Source: an uncultured SAR86 cluster bacterium
GTDB lineage: Bacteria; Pseudomonadota; Gammaproteobacteria; Magnimaribacterales; AG-339-G14
Direction: 5' to 3'
Length of the DNA stretch: 64,000 nt
Assembly (NCBI GenBank): GCA_902595715.1
Contig: CACJRI010000001.1
Coordinates: 114,406-178,405 of the forward strand
Shown piece by piece: positions 44,863-53,195 of the stretch. The notes under the pieces are model-generated. The model was not told where the DNA came from. It did no database searches and saw only the letters and a program-made list of their open reading frames with translations. Made by a program: the position numbers and the translations under genes. The first letter of the stretch is position 1. Each line of letters starts with the position of its first letter.

Positions 44863-46779
44863 TTATACTTCTTCTTCCTCAATTTTAGGTTTATTTTCTT
44901 CCTCAGCGTCGAAAATTAATTTTTCAAGTAAGTCCAAGTCAGGAGAGGTTTTTCCTTTTTTGCTTCTAAGCATTTCTTGAGCTCTTAAATAGTCATACTT
45001 TGTATTTGTCAGAGCCTGCATATCTTGAGCGGTTCTGATAATTGTCGGTTTCAAGAATACTACTAAATTTTTCTTATTGATGGTGGTTTGTTCCTGGCGA
45101 AAAGCCTTACCGATAACTGGTATATCACCAAGTAAAGGAACCTTTCTTATTGATTCTTGAATATCATCATCGATCAATCCTCCCAATACAATAGTTTGGT
45201 TATCTTCAACCATGACCACTGTTTCTATAGCTCTTTTGTTAGTAACAATTTCTGCGGATCCTGCGGAAATAGGTCCAGAAAGAGAGGAAACTTCCTGTTC
45301 AATATCCAATTTGATTGAATTACCCTCATTGATTTGAGGTTTAACACTTAATTTAATTCCAATTTCCTGACGGGTAACTGTTCTAAAAGGATTTGAATTA
45401 TTGGTACCTAAAGACTCTCCAGTAGTAATGGGTATCTCTTGACCAACAATAATTGATGACTCTTCGTTATCCATAGTCAATATTGAGGGAGTTGAAAGCA
45501 CATTTGAGTCGCTATTTTTAGCAAGCACATTCAGGATTGCCGCAAAACTGTCGCCGCCTTTTTTATACTTACCAACACCAGTTGCAAAGCCATCCAAACT
45601 TAACAAAGTAGACAAGACAGCAGTTGTGCTTCCTCCAGGAGTTAATCCACCAACAAGAGCCGAAAGATCAGGCGTTGGATTACCAAATCTTTGAGATGCA
45701 ATCGGTGAATTGGAACCTTCGCCACTAAATAAAAATTGAAAACCTAGGTCCTTTGATAATTGATCTGATATTTCAACAATAATGGCTTCAACTAGTACTT
45801 GCGCTCTTCTTATATCAAGCTGGCTAATAATTCCAGTTAAAGAGGTCATCACATCCGGCTCAGCTGAAATTATGAGTGAATTTGTTTCTTCATGTGCTGT
45901 GATGGAAGTATTGCCTTTGTTTGAGCTTTTTTCATCAATATTAGGCGTCATCTTATTGAGAATTTCTACCAACTCAGCGGCATCTGCGTATTTTAAATAA
46001 ACGACCTTTAAGGAACTTGTACCTTGATCTTTTACATCCAGCTTGATTACGACAGCCTTCATTCGCTCTACAATTTCTTGATCACCAAAGAGCAAAACGC
46101 TGTTGCTTCTTTCGATTGCATAAGCATTGAAATCATTTTGTGCCATACCGCCAGAGTTCTCCGAAAAAACTTTATCAATCAATTTAGAAATTTGAGTGGA
46201 AGAAGAGTTTTTCAATTTAACAATTTCATAAACATCGGCGGGGTTTTTATCCAGCTCATCGACAAGCTGCCTTATTCTTTTAACATTGGCATTTCGATCG
46301 GTAAGAATCAAACTGTTACTTGGTGTATAGACTGCAATGTGTCCCTGAGAATTTATGAGTGGCCTTATTAAAGGAATCAAAGCATTTGCAGATGTTTGAC
46401 TAGGTCTAATGATGGTCGAAACCAATGCATCTTCAGGTGAAACGGGTTTTGATACTTCAGTAAAGCTTTGCCTACCCATTGAGGCAGGAACTATTTTGAC
46501 TGCATTTGCTTGTTCAACTGCGGTAAAACCATGAACACTGAGAACTGAAAGAAAAATTTCATAAGCTTCTTCGATCGTTAAATCATCTCTTGAAATAACA
46601 GTTACGTTCGCCTTTACTCTTGGATCTACGACAAAAGACTTACCGGTCAAAGATGAAATATCTGAGACAAACGATTTGATGTCTGCATCTCGCATATTAA
46701 TCGTCACCGACCATAAGCTAGATGAAAGTCCAAAAATAAGCGCATAGGCGCAACAATTCTTATAAATTGAATAAATCAT
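44863..46779 (-). CDS. gspD: Type II secretion secretin D
   Basis: The 638-residue outer-membrane secretin has a signal peptide (about 1-24), an N0 domain starting INMRDADIKSFV, three KH-like N1-N3 repeats and the secretin core ending in VPLLGDIPVIGKAF and NLVVFLKPTII. It forms the outer-membrane channel. No pilotin gene (gspS) is nearby. It follows gspC by 13 bases and precedes gspE by 3. Confidence 0.94.
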   Translation of the reverse strand: MIYSIYKNCCAYALIFGLSSSLWSVTINMRDADIKSFVSDISSLTGKSFVVDPRVKANVTVISRDDLTIEEAYEIFLSVLSVHGFTAVEQANAVKIVPASMGRQSFTEVSKPVSPEDALVSTIIRPSQTSANALIPLIRPLINSQGHIAVYTPSNSLILTDRNANVKRIRQLVDELDKNPADVYEIVKLKNSSSTQISKLIDKVFSENSGGMAQNDFNAYAIERSNSVLLFGDQEIVERMKAVVIKLDVKDQGTSSLKVVYLKYADAAELVEILNKMTPNIDEKSSNKGNTSITAHEETNSLIISAEPDVMTSLTGIISQLDIRRAQVLVEAIIVEISDQLSKDLGFQFLFSGEGSNSPIASQRFGNPTPDLSALVGGLTPGGSTTAVLSTLLSLDGFATGVGKYKKGGDSFAAILNVLAKNSDSNVLSTPSILTMDNEESSIIVGQEIPITTGESLGTNNSNPFRTVTRQEIGIKLSVKPQINEGNSIKLDIEQEVSSLSGPISAGSAEIVTNKRAIETVVMVEDNQTIVLGGLIDDDIQESIRKVPLLGDIPVIGKAFRQEQTTINKKNLVVFLKPTIIRTAQDMQALTNTKYDYLRAQEMLRSKKGKTSPDLDLLEKLIFDAEEENKPKIEEEEV

Positions 46780-46792
46780 AATTTTTTTTGGT

Positions 46793-47647
46793 TTAGTTAA
46801 TGTTTATATCGACGGATACAACTTGATCGTCTCTAACTAAATCGAGGTTAAGCGATGCCAAGTCAGAGAAAAAAGAATTAATTGAATCTTGATCAGAGAG
46901 GTCAATTTCTGCAACGGAAAGTCCATTAATGGACTTCACAATATCCCCCGGTCTCAATTCCGAAGAGTCAAAAAGCGCGGTACTCTCCCCTGGACTTATT
47001 TCAAGACCGGAAAAAGTTCCATCATCAAAAACAGGAGCAAAAGTTATTAACTTCGCAATTTCCTGATTTTCAATCCACTCTTTGCTGATAGTGGGTTTTT
47101 GCTGCGATGCAATTTTTATAGAAGTATTCCCCTGAGCAACTCTTTCCATTCCCTTAATTACTGAGCCCTTAAAAAAGGACAAGCTTTCGGTTATGCCAGA
47201 ACGCTTGATGGTGACAAAATCTTTGTTAATTGAATCCAAGTAAACGTTATCAGAAATCATATCTCCCACAAGATAAGTTTTTTGATCGTTTTGATTGAAG
47301 CCAATTATTGCTGACTTAACTTCATCAGAAGAAGTAACACCATAAAGTTTCAGCGATAAAGAAGTTTCAGGAGCTCTAACAAGACTTTCATAGATAGATA
47401 GACCATCAATTTCAACATCAGATGAAAATGGGTTGTCTATGATTCTAGGAGCATCGGTAGATGCAAAAGAGTTGTTAAAGTTATTTGAGCTTAATTGGTT
47501 ATTAAAAATCAATCCGAGTAATATTGAAGAAAACTCTAAAGAAAAAACTAATAAAAGAGCGCCGGAAATAGAGAATTTAAGATTTTTCTCATTCAGGTAA
47601 CTTTTGTATCTTTCTAAATTGATACTCTTTAAGTAGTCAAATACCAT
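46793..47647 (-). CDS. gspC: Type II secretion protein C
   Basis: The 284-residue protein has one transmembrane helix (about 28-48), a homology region (SLKLYGVTSSDEVKSAIIG) and a C-terminal PDZ domain (SSELRPGDIVKSINGLSV). It links the inner-membrane platform to the secretin. It is the first gene of the operon and is divergent from the prepilin peptidase, with 52 bases between the starts. Confidence 0.88.
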   Translation of the reverse strand: MVFDYLKSINLERYKSYLNEKNLKFSISGALLLVFSLEFSSILLGLIFNNQLSSNNFNNSFASTDAPRIIDNPFSSDVEIDGLSIYESLVRAPETSLSLKLYGVTSSDEVKSAIIGFNQNDQKTYLVGDMISDNVYLDSINKDFVTIKRSGITESLSFFKGSVIKGMERVAQGNTSIKIASQQKPTISKEWIENQEIAKLITFAPVFDDGTFSGLEISPGESTALFDSSELRPGDIVKSINGLSVAEIDLSDQDSINSFFSDLASLNLDLVRDDQVVSVDININ

Positions 47648-47699
47648 GTACCTCTAGATTTTATGTCATATTTAACAAAATTGACAAAGATTTATACCA

Positions 47700-48470
47700 A
47701 TGATCATCTCTATATACATTATTTTTTCTGCGCTTTTAGGTAGCTTTCTAGCAAGCTTTATTTATCGCTACGTTAACAAAAATATCGAGGGAGATTCATA
47801 TGTGGAAAGCATAAATATTTATACTGAACCCTCTTTTTGTCCTGCCTGCAAGACTAAAATAGATTGGTATCACCTCATTCCTGTATTGAGTTACTTGTTT
47901 TTAAGAGGAAAAGCCAAATGCTGTGGTGCAACAATCTCCTCAAGATACTTCTTGATAGAAATATTGGTCATTTCTTTGTTTTTATTTATTTTTATAACAA
48001 ATGATAACTTTGGTCTCATTTTCCTTAAAAGCTTAATAACTTTAAATCTAATATTTATTGCTTTGATTGATCACGAGCATAAAGTCATTCCACTAAGCTC
48101 TCTTCTATTCTTGACGATCTTTGCGATAGTACTTTCGCAACAGACAAATATTTTAAATTTATCAGAACTTTTTGTTACGTTGATTTCTGGATTAATTCTT
48201 CTAAGTCTTAGATGGTTTTACCTAAAATTTAAAAACCGCGAAGGCCTTGGTCTTGGAGATGTTATCCTCTTTCCAATACTAACTTTAATGGTGCCGATGA
48301 ATATGGTTCCAATACTGTTGCTTACTGCATCTCTTCTGGGAATCGTAGAATTTTTGGTCAGTACGAAACTAAAAAAAGATTCTGAGATTGCATTCGGATC
48401 TCACTTATCAATAGCGGGCTATCTTGGATTAATAAACTTTTATCCTATTCTGCAAATTAATTTTTTTTAA
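47700..48470 (+). CDS. gspO: Prepilin peptidase / N-methyltransferase
   Basis: The 256-residue membrane protein has a cytoplasmic first loop with CPACKTK, and two aspartate motifs of the aspartic peptidase: ALIDHEHKVIP and GLGLGDVILFP. It cleaves and methylates the GspG/I/J/K prepilins. The second zinc CxxC is altered: RGKAKCCGATISSRY has Ala where the first Cys is expected, with two adjacent Cys. Some natural enzymes lack the cysteines, so activity may be kept. It ends 6 bases from the convergent pit gene. Confidence 0.88.
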   Translation: MIISIYIIFSALLGSFLASFIYRYVNKNIEGDSYVESINIYTEPSFCPACKTKIDWYHLIPVLSYLFLRGKAKCCGATISSRYFLIEILVISLFLFIFITNDNFGLIFLKSLITLNLIFIALIDHEHKVIPLSSLLFLTIFAIVLSQQTNILNLSELFVTLISGLILLSLRWFYLKFKNREGLGLGDVILFPILTLMVPMNMVPILLLTASLLGIVEFLVSTKLKKDSEIAFGSHLSIAGYLGLINFYPILQINFF

Positions 48471-48476
48471 ATATTT

Positions 48477-49727
48477 TTAGACACCCACTGAATATTTCAG
48501 AATATAGAAAAACATTATCGTGAAAGCTGCTCCAGCAGGAATTGTTACTAACCACGAAGCTATGATTCTACCGACAGAGGACCAATCTAAATGTTCTGCC
48601 CCTTTAGCTAAACCTACGCCAATAACTCCGCCAACAAGCGTGTGTGTTGTTGATATTGGAAATCCTAAGTAAGTTGCAGCAACCACTGTTGAAGCTGTTG
48701 CCATTTCAGCAGAAAATCCAAGACTTGGAGTAAGTTCTGTTATTTTTCTTCCGACAGTAGCAATTACTCTTGAACCTAATGTAGCTAAGCCAAAAACGAT
48801 ACCTATTCCTCCAATGAATAAAACCCAAGGGCTTATGGTTGCTTTTGAACCTACTGTTCCCGTATCAACAACACTAACAATGGCTGCTAAAGGACCAATT
48901 GCATTTGCCACGTCATTTGAGCCATGAGCAAAAGCCATTGCGCTTGCAGAAACAATCATGAGCAAACCAAACGCGAATTCGATACCGCCAACGCCATTGA
49001 TCTTTTCTTTATTTCTTCTTAAAAAATACGAAGTACCTATGGCGACAATTATGCTGAATATAAAAGTAAAAAGATAAACTTCGTTTTCAGTCCACTCGAT
49101 ACCGACATGTTTTAGCCCCTTTCTTGCGGTTACTAAAGAAATAACAACTGCTACTAAAAAACTATAGAAAGGAATAAAAGTAATTGCTGCTTTGCCAGGA
49201 TTTGCTCTATCCAAAATTAGTTTTTTAGCAGAAATATATAAGGAAAAAGCTAGGATCCCAGAAAACAAAGGAGAAGTTACCCAGCTCATTGCAATGTTAC
49301 TAACTTTACCCCAAGAAACTGCATCAACTCCTTTCGTAATTAAAACAAAGCCAATGATGGCGCCTACAATAGAATGTGTTGTCGAGACGGGCCAACCTCT
49401 TAAACTTGCGATATAAAGCCAAGTGCCGCCGGCCAATAAAGCAGACATCATGCCTATGACGAATATATTTACCTGATCAGTGTAAAGATTTGGATCGACA
49501 ATACCTTTTCGAATTGTAGATGTAACCTCTCCTCCAGCTAAAAAGGCTCCAAGAAACTCAAATACAGCTGCAATTAAAATAGCTTGTTTTATCGTAAGCG
49601 CTCTAGCTCCAACCGACGTTCCCATAGAATTAGCAACATCGTTAGCTCCAATACCAAAGGCCATAAAAAACCCTATGAATGCTGCAATCAGAAGAATATT
49701 AAAGGGATCTGTAAATAAATTTTCCAT
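48477..49727 (-). CDS. Inorganic phosphate transporter, Pit family
   Basis: The 416-residue membrane protein has the duplicated PHO4 motifs GIGANDVANSMGTSVG (26-41) and AHGSNDVANAIGPLA, and two GWPVSTTH/GFPISTTH repeats. Pit proteins import phosphate, usually as a metal complex, driven by ions; they also let arsenate in. The neighbouring arsC, aqpS, porin, ppk2, ppx and phoBR genes make a phosphate role very likely. Confidence 0.92.
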   Translation of the reverse strand: MENLFTDPFNILLIAAFIGFFMAFGIGANDVANSMGTSVGARALTIKQAILIAAVFEFLGAFLAGGEVTSTIRKGIVDPNLYTDQVNIFVIGMMSALLAGGTWLYIASLRGWPVSTTHSIVGAIIGFVLITKGVDAVSWGKVSNIAMSWVTSPLFSGILAFSLYISAKKLILDRANPGKAAITFIPFYSFLVAVVISLVTARKGLKHVGIEWTENEVYLFTFIFSIIVAIGTSYFLRRNKEKINGVGGIEFAFGLLMIVSASAMAFAHGSNDVANAIGPLAAIVSVVDTGTVGSKATISPWVLFIGGIGIVFGLATLGSRVIATVGRKITELTPSLGFSAEMATASTVVAATYLGFPISTTHTLVGGVIGVGLAKGAEHLDWSSVGRIIASWLVTIPAGAAFTIMFFYILKYSVGV

Positions 49728-49883
49728 ATCTTAAAGTTTTAAAAAAGTTCATCTAGTGAACCCATTAAACAATGTTTAGATGGAGAATCTATTACCTAGT
49801 TGTGACCAGTTTTGTATATTTGTGCAAAATTTAAGTGAACTGTTAAAGCTCACTCTAAATAAATTAAAAATTAGAATAATTTT
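49728..49883. other. Upstream region of the phosphate transporter gene
   Basis: This 156-base AT-rich stretch holds no ORF that I can support. It has two small inverted repeats, GTTCA-TCTAG-TGAAC (49747-49761) and AGTGA...TCACT (about 49834-49854). I see no Pho-box-like repeat here and no convincing -35/-10 pair. Confidence 0.4.
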
Positions 49884-50009
49884 TTAAGAAAGAATTACTG
49901 CGGCTAGAACAACGCAAGCAGATAAAAAGCCTACAAAATGCATTTCTTGTGCTTTAGCGCTTCCAGGCATCAAACCCTGGCTTTTTAAAGTTTTTTTAAT
50001 ATCAGTCAT
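49884..50009 (-). CDS. Possible 41-residue membrane microprotein
   Basis: The ORF reads MTDIKKTLKSQGLMPGSAKA, then a hydrophobic helix (about residues 24-40) ending in VILS, a plausible single-pass small membrane protein. I do not recognise it. No strong ribosome binding site precedes the ATG. A Pho-box-like repeat ends only 16 bases upstream, which would place a PhoB-type promoter's transcript start near or inside this ATG; Met14 is an alternative start. It lies between arsC and pit on the same strand. Coding status is uncertain. Confidence 0.45.
   Translation of the reverse strand: MTDIKKTLKSQGLMPGSAKAQEMHFVGFLSACVVLAAVILS
49963..49986 (+). terminator. Possible short terminator hairpin (plus strand)
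   Basis: CCAGG (49963-49967) and CCTGG (49976-49980) form a 5-bp stem with an 8-base loop, followed by CTTTTT. This looks like a weak intrinsic terminator for plus-strand transcription. It lies inside the 41-codon minus-strand ORF, so it may instead be a coincidence of codons. No plus-strand gene that would need it is recognised. Confidence 0.3.
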
Positions 50010-50025
50010 TTTTATCGTTTCTTAA

Positions 50026-50054
50026 GTGACATAAATTTGTCACACAAAAGACAC
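50026..50054 (-). promoter_or_regulatory. Pho-box-like repeat before the short ORF
   Basis: On the minus strand three heptamers, GTGTCTT, GTGACAA and ATGTCAC, occur at 11-base intervals, the period of PhoB binding sites. The inner part is also a palindrome, GTGACA-TAAATT-TGTCAC (50026-50043). Read on the plus strand, this part matches 15 of 18 positions of the E. coli Pho box as I recall it. PhoB is encoded 6 kb away. Function is inferred. Confidence 0.5.
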
Positions 50055-50089
50055 ATTAAACCAAAAGAAAATAAAAAGCTACTGTTTTT

Positions 50090-50107
50090 TTGTCACTTAA
50101 TTGTCAC
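50090..50107 (+). promoter_or_regulatory. Pho-box-like direct repeat
   Basis: TTGTCAC-TTAA-TTGTCAC is a perfect 7-4-7 direct repeat, the layout of a PhoB dimer site. It reads in the plus direction, away from the 41-codon ORF and toward the 3' end of arsC, so the regulated transcript is not clear. It might act as an upstream site for the minus-strand box or drive an antisense RNA. Confidence 0.5.
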
Positions 50108-50134
50108 AAATTGAAAATTATCTTGAGAAAAGGC

Positions 50135-50557
50135 CTAAGAGGTATAAATTTTAATGTTTAGAACAAAGTCTTTGATTTCGTCCCTTACCTTTCTGTAAAT
50201 ATCTAAAATTTCTAATTCATTTTTCAAATTTCTCGTTAAGTATGGGGGATCATCAAATCCTACATGAATAGTTTGTCTTCGAAAAATTATGGGACAATTT
50301 TCTTCAGCATCAGAACATAAAGTAAAAATGTATTTGAAATTTATTGAGCTCAATTCATTAAAAGTTTTTGAAAAATGTTGACTAATATCTATACCAATTT
50401 CTGACATGACTTTTACGGCAAGTGGGTCCAGATTAGTTTTTTTTGTTCCTGCTGAAAATGCTTTATATAACGAATATTTATTTGCGAAACCCTCTGCCAT
50501 TTGAGATCTACATGAATTCCCGGTACATAAAAAAAGAATTCTTTCTGACATATTCAC
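50135..50557 (-). CDS. arsC: Arsenate reductase, thioredoxin-coupled (LMW-PTP fold)
   Basis: The 140-residue protein has the phosphatase loop C11-T-G-N-S-C-R-S and the extra redox pair Cys81 and Cys88 (CSDAEENC), as in S. aureus-type ArsC. It reduces arsenate to arsenite. The start is a GTG overlapping the aqpS stop by 4 bases; an ATG at 50551 is an alternative. Pairing with an aquaglyceroporin follows the AqpS-ArsC system, in which arsenite leaves through the channel. Confidence 0.9.
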   Translation of the reverse strand: MNMSERILFLCTGNSCRSQMAEGFANKYSLYKAFSAGTKKTNLDPLAVKVMSEIGIDISQHFSKTFNELSSINFKYIFTLCSDAEENCPIIFRRQTIHVGFDDPPYLTRNLKNELEILDIYRKVRDEIKDFVLNIKIYTS

Positions 50558-51198
50558 TTTAATAGCTTAAAAATAATCAAACCAGCAAAAGCTCCTAAAA
50601 CTTGGCCACAAAAAAAGTAAATTAGTGAGTCAGGTGAAATTCCAGTAAAAGTATCAGTAAAAGTCCTTGCCAGTGTTACGGCTGGATTAGCAAAAGAAGT
50701 AGACGAAGTGAACCAATAACCAGCTGTTATGAACAAGGCAACGGCTATTGCAACATTTTTTTTATCTGATTGTTTTACAAAAAGAATTGTCATGATCAAA
50801 CCTAATGCAGCAATAAATTCGCTATAGAGCATATTTAATCCTTCTCTAGAATTTGAAGAAATTTGTAAGAAGTCCAGACCAAACATGTAATGAATAGATA
50901 AAACAGCAAAAAGTCCTGCACTGCATTGAATTATTGAATAGTAGAAAAATTCTTTGAATTTTATTTCCCCAAGTAAGTAAAAGACTAGAGAAACAATAGG
51001 ATTAAAATGTGCTCCTGAAATGTCTTCAAACGATTTTATTATTACGAATAAAATTGCTCCGGTTGCAAGAGTATTTCCCAAGAGTGCTATAGCAACATTA
51101 CCCTTAGATAGATTTTCTCCCATTATTCCGGAACCAATTACAGTTGCTATGAGAAAAAAGGTTCCAATGAATTCTGAGGCATATTTTCTTAAATTCAT
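50554..51198 (-). CDS. aqpS: Aquaglyceroporin-like channel (AqpS-type, MIP family)
   Basis: The 214-residue protein has about six transmembrane segments and two NPA boxes, the first altered to NPI (HFNPIVS) and the second intact (FANPAVTLAR). MIP channels pass water, glycerol or uncharged arsenite. Coupling to arsC by a 4-base overlap matches the AqpS-ArsC arsenite exit route described in Sinorhizobium meliloti. The substrate call rests on that context. No arsR-type regulator is nearby. Confidence 0.83.
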   Translation of the reverse strand: MNLRKYASEFIGTFFLIATVIGSGIMGENLSKGNVAIALLGNTLATGAILFVIIKSFEDISGAHFNPIVSLVFYLLGEIKFKEFFYYSIIQCSAGLFAVLSIHYMFGLDFLQISSNSREGLNMLYSEFIAALGLIMTILFVKQSDKKNVAIAVALFITAGYWFTSSTSFANPAVTLARTFTDTFTGISPDSLIYFFCGQVLGAFAGLIIFKLLK

Positions 51199-51268
51199 TT
51201 AGATGATTTTATAAGAGTTACATCCCTGAAATCCTTAAAATTTATTACAAATACTTATTTTCAAGAAG

Positions 51269-52216
51269 CTAGAACTTATATTCTATTCCTAAGCCAGTAT
51301 GAGCATCATCACTGTTAACTGCATCTTGTGAACGCACAGTGTGATAAGTAAGAATTTTAAAGTTTTTAAACAGCTTGTGGTCATATCCAATTTGAGTTTG
51401 TGATAAGCCAGCTGATTTATCTGAAGTGCCATACTGAAATTTTACTTTACCCTTACCATCAGCAACTTTGCCTGCGATACTTAAAGTTGTTGCATCATAA
51501 TCTATTGAATTACCAACAGTAGATTCGGTAGTAGTATGGATTAGACCGATGGTCACTGGACCTGCAGGTATCATCATGCCTAATCTGTTATGGTCATAGC
51601 CCTTGATAGATGCTTTTTCTGTTGCAATTACAAATTTGATGACATCGATATCATATTTTAAAGATACTGATAAATTAGAACCAAACTCACCGTCCAAATC
51701 AGTTCCGTCTACTCCATCATCTATTCCTTTTCCAACACCAACAGAAATGCTGACTCCACCGCCAAAGACAGGAGAATCATATCCGAAGAAGGAACCTATT
51801 CTATTTTCACCATCAGTAGTATTTTTAATATCACCTTTTAGATCGTTAAATAGATCGGCTTTTAATTGAGCTAACTTCAGAGGTGTATCGTGAGTACCTA
51901 TCTTCAAGGTACCAAAGTTTCCTTTCAAACCAACAAAAGAGTTTCTCTGATCAAAGTCTGCTTCTTTATTGTCGTCTGTTATATCAACTTGGTATTCAAT
52001 TTGATAAATTCCTGTCAGACCATTTTTCATGTCGACTTTACCTTTAAAACCTAATCTTGAAGCATTGCTCACAAGATCTATTTCTTTCTCATTTACACCG
52101 TCAGATCCATCGTTGTTAACAGCAATATTTAATTTACCGTAAACTTTTGGAGCTGAAATTGCACTCATTGATATCAGAACTAAAGCTAATACAAATATTG
52201 CTTTAAATTTATTCAT
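51269..52216 (-). CDS. Gram-negative general porin
   Basis: The 315-residue protein has a signal peptide cut after Ala22 (SAISA before PKVYGKL), beta-strand alternation throughout, the FVGLKGNFGTLKIG motif of trimeric porins and a C-terminal EYKF ending for outer-membrane assembly. AGGAG lies 8 bases before the ATG. A Pho-box-like repeat lies 94 bases upstream on the same strand, so it could be a phosphate-starvation porin like PhoE. It is divergent from ppk2. Confidence 0.88.
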   Translation of the reverse strand: MNKFKAIFVLALVLISMSAISAPKVYGKLNIAVNNDGSDGVNEKEIDLVSNASRLGFKGKVDMKNGLTGIYQIEYQVDITDDNKEADFDQRNSFVGLKGNFGTLKIGTHDTPLKLAQLKADLFNDLKGDIKNTTDGENRIGSFFGYDSPVFGGGVSISVGVGKGIDDGVDGTDLDGEFGSNLSVSLKYDIDVIKFVIATEKASIKGYDHNRLGMMIPAGPVTIGLIHTTTESTVGNSIDYDATTLSIAGKVADGKGKVKFQYGTSDKSAGLSQTQIGYDHKLFKNFKILTYHTVRSQDAVNSDDAHTGLGIEYKF

Positions 52217-52309
52217 GAAATATTCTCCTAATGAATTAATTGTTAAGGGAACTTTAGACTAGGAAAATTACAATTTAGATACAGATAAAGTAAATTTTTC
52301 GATATTTTT

Positions 52310-52327
52310 GTGACATCTCAGTGACAA
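52310..52327 (-). promoter_or_regulatory. Pho-box-like direct repeat before the porin gene
   Basis: On the minus strand TTGTCAC-TGAG-ATGTCAC is a 7-4-7 direct repeat in the same direction as the porin gene. It lies in the 148-base space between porin and ppk2 and could serve either. No clear -10 follows at the expected distance. Confidence 0.55.
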
Positions 52328-52364
52328 TTTGCTTATTTAATTTTCTTTGATTTACAATCAAATA

Positions 52365-53195
52365 ATGATCGAGTTTGATATTCCAGATTACAAAAGAATA
52401 AACGAAGAGCTTTATGAGAAAGAAAAAAGAAAGCTTTTAATTGAATTGGTAAAACTGCAAAACTGGATTATTAAGTCAAAGCGAAAGATTGCTTTGGTTT
52501 TTGAAGGCAGAGATACCGCAGGTAAGACCGGAAGCATCTCGGTGCTTACTAAATATTTGATACCAGATCACTGTAAGCTTGTTGCTTTAGGCAAGCCAAC
52601 TGAGAAAGAGTCAAAAAAATGGTTCAAAAGATATGAAAAGCATTTACCCAATACCGGTGAAATAGTTTTTTTCGACCGATCTTGGTATACCCGAGCGTTG
52701 GTTGAAGCAACTATGGGTTATTGCACGAAAAGGCAATATACCTACTTCATGAAAAATGTAATTCCTTGGGAAAAAAAACAGATTGAAGATGGTGTTGAAT
52801 TTTTTAAGTTTTATCTCTCAATTGAGAAAAACACTCAACAAAAGAGAATAGATAAAAGAGCTACCAGCCCTCTCGTTTATTGGAAGATAAGCGAAAATGA
52901 TTTAAAGATGCTTGATAAATGGGATGCCTTCACCCTATACAAAGAACAAATGTTCAAAAGAACTTCATATGATGAGGCACCCTGGATTGTTTTAAATGCC
53001 AATAATAAAAAAGTCGCAATATTAAGTGCCCTCAGGTTTATCTTGAATGCCTTTGATTATCCAGATAAAGATTTACCCAAGCCAAAAACCTGGTCAGAAG
53101 GTTTGAACAATTACAAAGTGGAAATCAACAAGGTACTCTTTGAAAATTTATCATATCAACAGTATAAAACTTTAAGAGTTTTTGCTGATGAATAA
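52365..53195 (+). CDS. ppk2: Polyphosphate kinase 2
   Basis: The 276-residue kinase has Walker A GRDTAGKTG (48-56), Walker B FFDRSWYTRA with Asp104-Arg105, and a lid region with SPLVYWKIS. PPK2 enzymes move phosphate between polyphosphate and nucleotides, usually favouring NTP or NDP synthesis. The common Walker form is GKGG, so Thr at that place is a small oddity. I take the ATG at 52365 over an in-frame TTG at 52347. It overlaps the Ppx/GppA gene by 8 bases (ATGAATAA). Confidence 0.9.
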   Translation: MIEFDIPDYKRINEELYEKEKRKLLIELVKLQNWIIKSKRKIALVFEGRDTAGKTGSISVLTKYLIPDHCKLVALGKPTEKESKKWFKRYEKHLPNTGEIVFFDRSWYTRALVEATMGYCTKRQYTYFMKNVIPWEKKQIEDGVEFFKFYLSIEKNTQQKRIDKRATSPLVYWKISENDLKMLDKWDAFTLYKEQMFKRTSYDEAPWIVLNANNKKVAILSALRFILNAFDYPDKDLPKPKTWSEGLNNYKVEINKVLFENLSYQQYKTLRVFADE

